The position numbers were made by a program, and so were the translations under genes. Positions 17,245-18,490 of a stretch of DNA of 18,490 bases are shown here, one piece after another (position 1 is the first letter of the stretch; each line of letters begins with the position of its first letter). The notes beneath the pieces are model-generated. The model was not told the DNA's origin. It ran no database searches and saw only the letters and a list, made by a program, of their open reading frames with translations. The stretch comes from Hesseltinella vesiculosa. Its lineage: Eukaryota; Mucoromycota; Mucoromycetes; Mucorales; Cunninghamellaceae. Location of the stretch: NCBI GenBank assembly GCA_002104935.1, contig MCGT01000074.1, positions 1 through 18,490 on the forward strand, given 5' to 3'.

Positions 17245-18490
17245 ATGAAAAAGTTCAGCTTTGTCCACGACGATGGTTTTGGGAAAATAACGGATGACAG
17301 CGGTCAAGCGATGGTCCTTGATGAGGAGCCAACCATTGAACTGGATCCAGGCGCGATGATGGAAGTTGAAACACTGACCAACCTCAATCAATATCTGTCA
17401 GAAGGAATTGCTGCTGCCGATTTGATTGAAGCAGTGATATCCGAGTCCACCGACAAAGAAATCAGCCCAAAGAAAAATGTTGGAAGCGAAAGCCGCGACA
17501 TGATTACGAAGTCAAGCGTCTTGTTGTCACCTACAAGTTGGAAAAGCTTTGTTCAGCAGCTGAAAGCTGGACGTCGGCACAATGTTGACTCAAGAACTGC
17601 CCAGAGGTGGTGCAAGCAATTTGACGAGGAGGGAACGATAGACATGAAGACAAAAAACGCCGGACGGAAAACTATCTTGCTTGATGATCACAAGGATTTC
17701 ATCATCTCCTTCATCGACGACAAGCCGACAGCGACGGTATGCGACGTTGTGGATGCACTCATTCATGAATTCCAAGGGGTTGACTATCAAGAAATCGACT
17801 ATACATAAGTATATGGTGAATGACTGCCGATTGTCGCTCAAGAGGACCAGAGTGCATGCTGAGAATCGAAACGCGGATGAAACGCTCGACAAGCGACTCG
17901 CATGGGCGGTGCAGTGGACTGCAACAGACATGGATTTTATAAAGAACTGTGTCTTCATCGATGAAGCGTCATTTAGCATCAATTTGCGCCGAACAGTAGG
18001 CTGGTCGCGTGTCGGATCAAAGACAGTCGTGGAAGCAGCCGCCACGAAATCCAAGACGCATACGATCCTTGGTGCTATTTGTGCTGCTGGTGTTGTTCAA
18101 ATCAGCATGAGAAGCCCGCCTACAGGGAACAAGAAACGCAAACTTGATCAAGATATCTACAAGCACATTGGAGTCGGCACAAACACTCATCACTACATCG
18201 CCTTCTTGAATGAGGTCATGAATACTATGGACCAACACCCAGAATTTGAGGGCTACTATTTGGTGATGGACAATGCACCAATTCATCAATCCAAGGCCAT
18301 CGACACCTTCATCAGGAACCGTGGGTATCGATGCATGTATCTTCCGCCCTATTCCCCTGAGCTCAATCCGATTGAGCAGTTCTGGTCGGCCGTAAAGAGC
18401 AAGGTTAGGCGTGACGAGCTGAAAGATGACGAGTTGTTGTCTCATCGAGTCAAGGCGGCGTGTAATAATGTTTCTATCAAGAGTCTGCAT
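17245..18490 (+). pseudogene. DD34E Tc1/mariner transposase, frameshifted and cut by window edge
   Basis: This is the cut-and-paste transposase of copy C. The ATG at 17245 opens an acidic N-terminus. A helix-turn-helix-like segment follows (NVDSRTAQRWCKQFDEEG, then GRKTILLDDHKDF). A frame break lies at GGGG (17776-17779): reading GGG would join FQG to LTIKKSTIHKYM in the next frame. That frame is open to the edge and carries catalytic D (FIDEASF, codon 17960), D (VMDNAPIH, codon 18269) and E (NPIEQFW, codon 18374), with 34 residues between the last two, giving DD34E. The N-terminal part around 17496-17570 reads more like helix in another frame, hinting at further damage. C-terminal residues and the right TIR are outside the window. 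Confidence 0.85.

Larger units (their letters stand above)
16995..18490 (+). mobile_element. Tc1/mariner element, copy C, right end beyond window
   Basis: Begins at TA 16993-16994 with the same TIR as copies A and B (CACTCTCTCCATGAATAAG, continuing with similarity to about 17110). It then carries a promoter and a long transposase gene that runs off the right edge. Unlike A and B it retains the 5' coding region. It sits in the upstream region of SPB4 and is transcribed divergently from it. Copies A and B match its sequence before about 17157 and after about 18060, so C approximates the parental form. Confidence 0.92.

Overview
The window is eukaryotic, almost certainly from an early-diverging filamentous fungus, with Mucoromycota/Mucorales as my best inference. 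Genes are compact and rich in short GT-AG introns of about 50-140 nt. Spacers are short and full of A/T homopolymers. The gene set is ordinary fungal housekeeping mixed with transposon debris. All exon models were built by hand from splice signals and reading-frame continuity; no expression data or database search was available.

Left edge (1-2255, minus strand): an eight-exon partial gene with an N-terminal zinc knuckle. Its architecture recalls the large mucoralean family of Fanzor-like (eukaryotic TnpB/OrfB) proteins. The catalytic RuvC region would lie beyond base 1, so this is a hypothesis, but it is the most interesting item in the window. All eight exons keep frame except for a single in-frame TAA at codon 76. 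A (GA)38 microsatellite sits just upstream of its start.

2850-5445: a 2.6-kb near-palindrome. Two inverted, internally deleted Tc1/mariner copies (A and B) flank a spacer that has its own 200-bp inverted repeats and a core of 70-bp and 61-bp tandem repeats. 16993 to the right edge: a third, longer copy (C) with a frameshifted DD34E transposase, inserted about 105 bp upstream of the SPB4 start codon.

5649-16888: host genes. Minus strand: ribosomal protein eL21 (160 aa, with a 5'UTR intron), a Brr6/Brl1-type nuclear-envelope protein (238 aa), a CYSTM-type cysteine-rich tail protein (79 aa, with an 11-nt microexon), an unidentified 104-aa protein with a duplicated DLYPS motif, and the DEAD-box helicase Spb4 (634 aa, with a GC-AG intron). 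Plus strand: an unidentified 92-aa protein, a Mex67/NXF1-type mRNA export factor (597 aa) that ends without the usual UBA-like TAP-C domain, and a PAC3/Poc3-type proteasome assembly chaperone (138 aa).

The host genes do not form one pathway. They cover ribosome biogenesis and function (Spb4, eL21), nuclear pore and mRNA export (Brr6/Brl1-like, Mex67-like) and proteasome assembly. They look like ordinary neighbours into which transposons have inserted.
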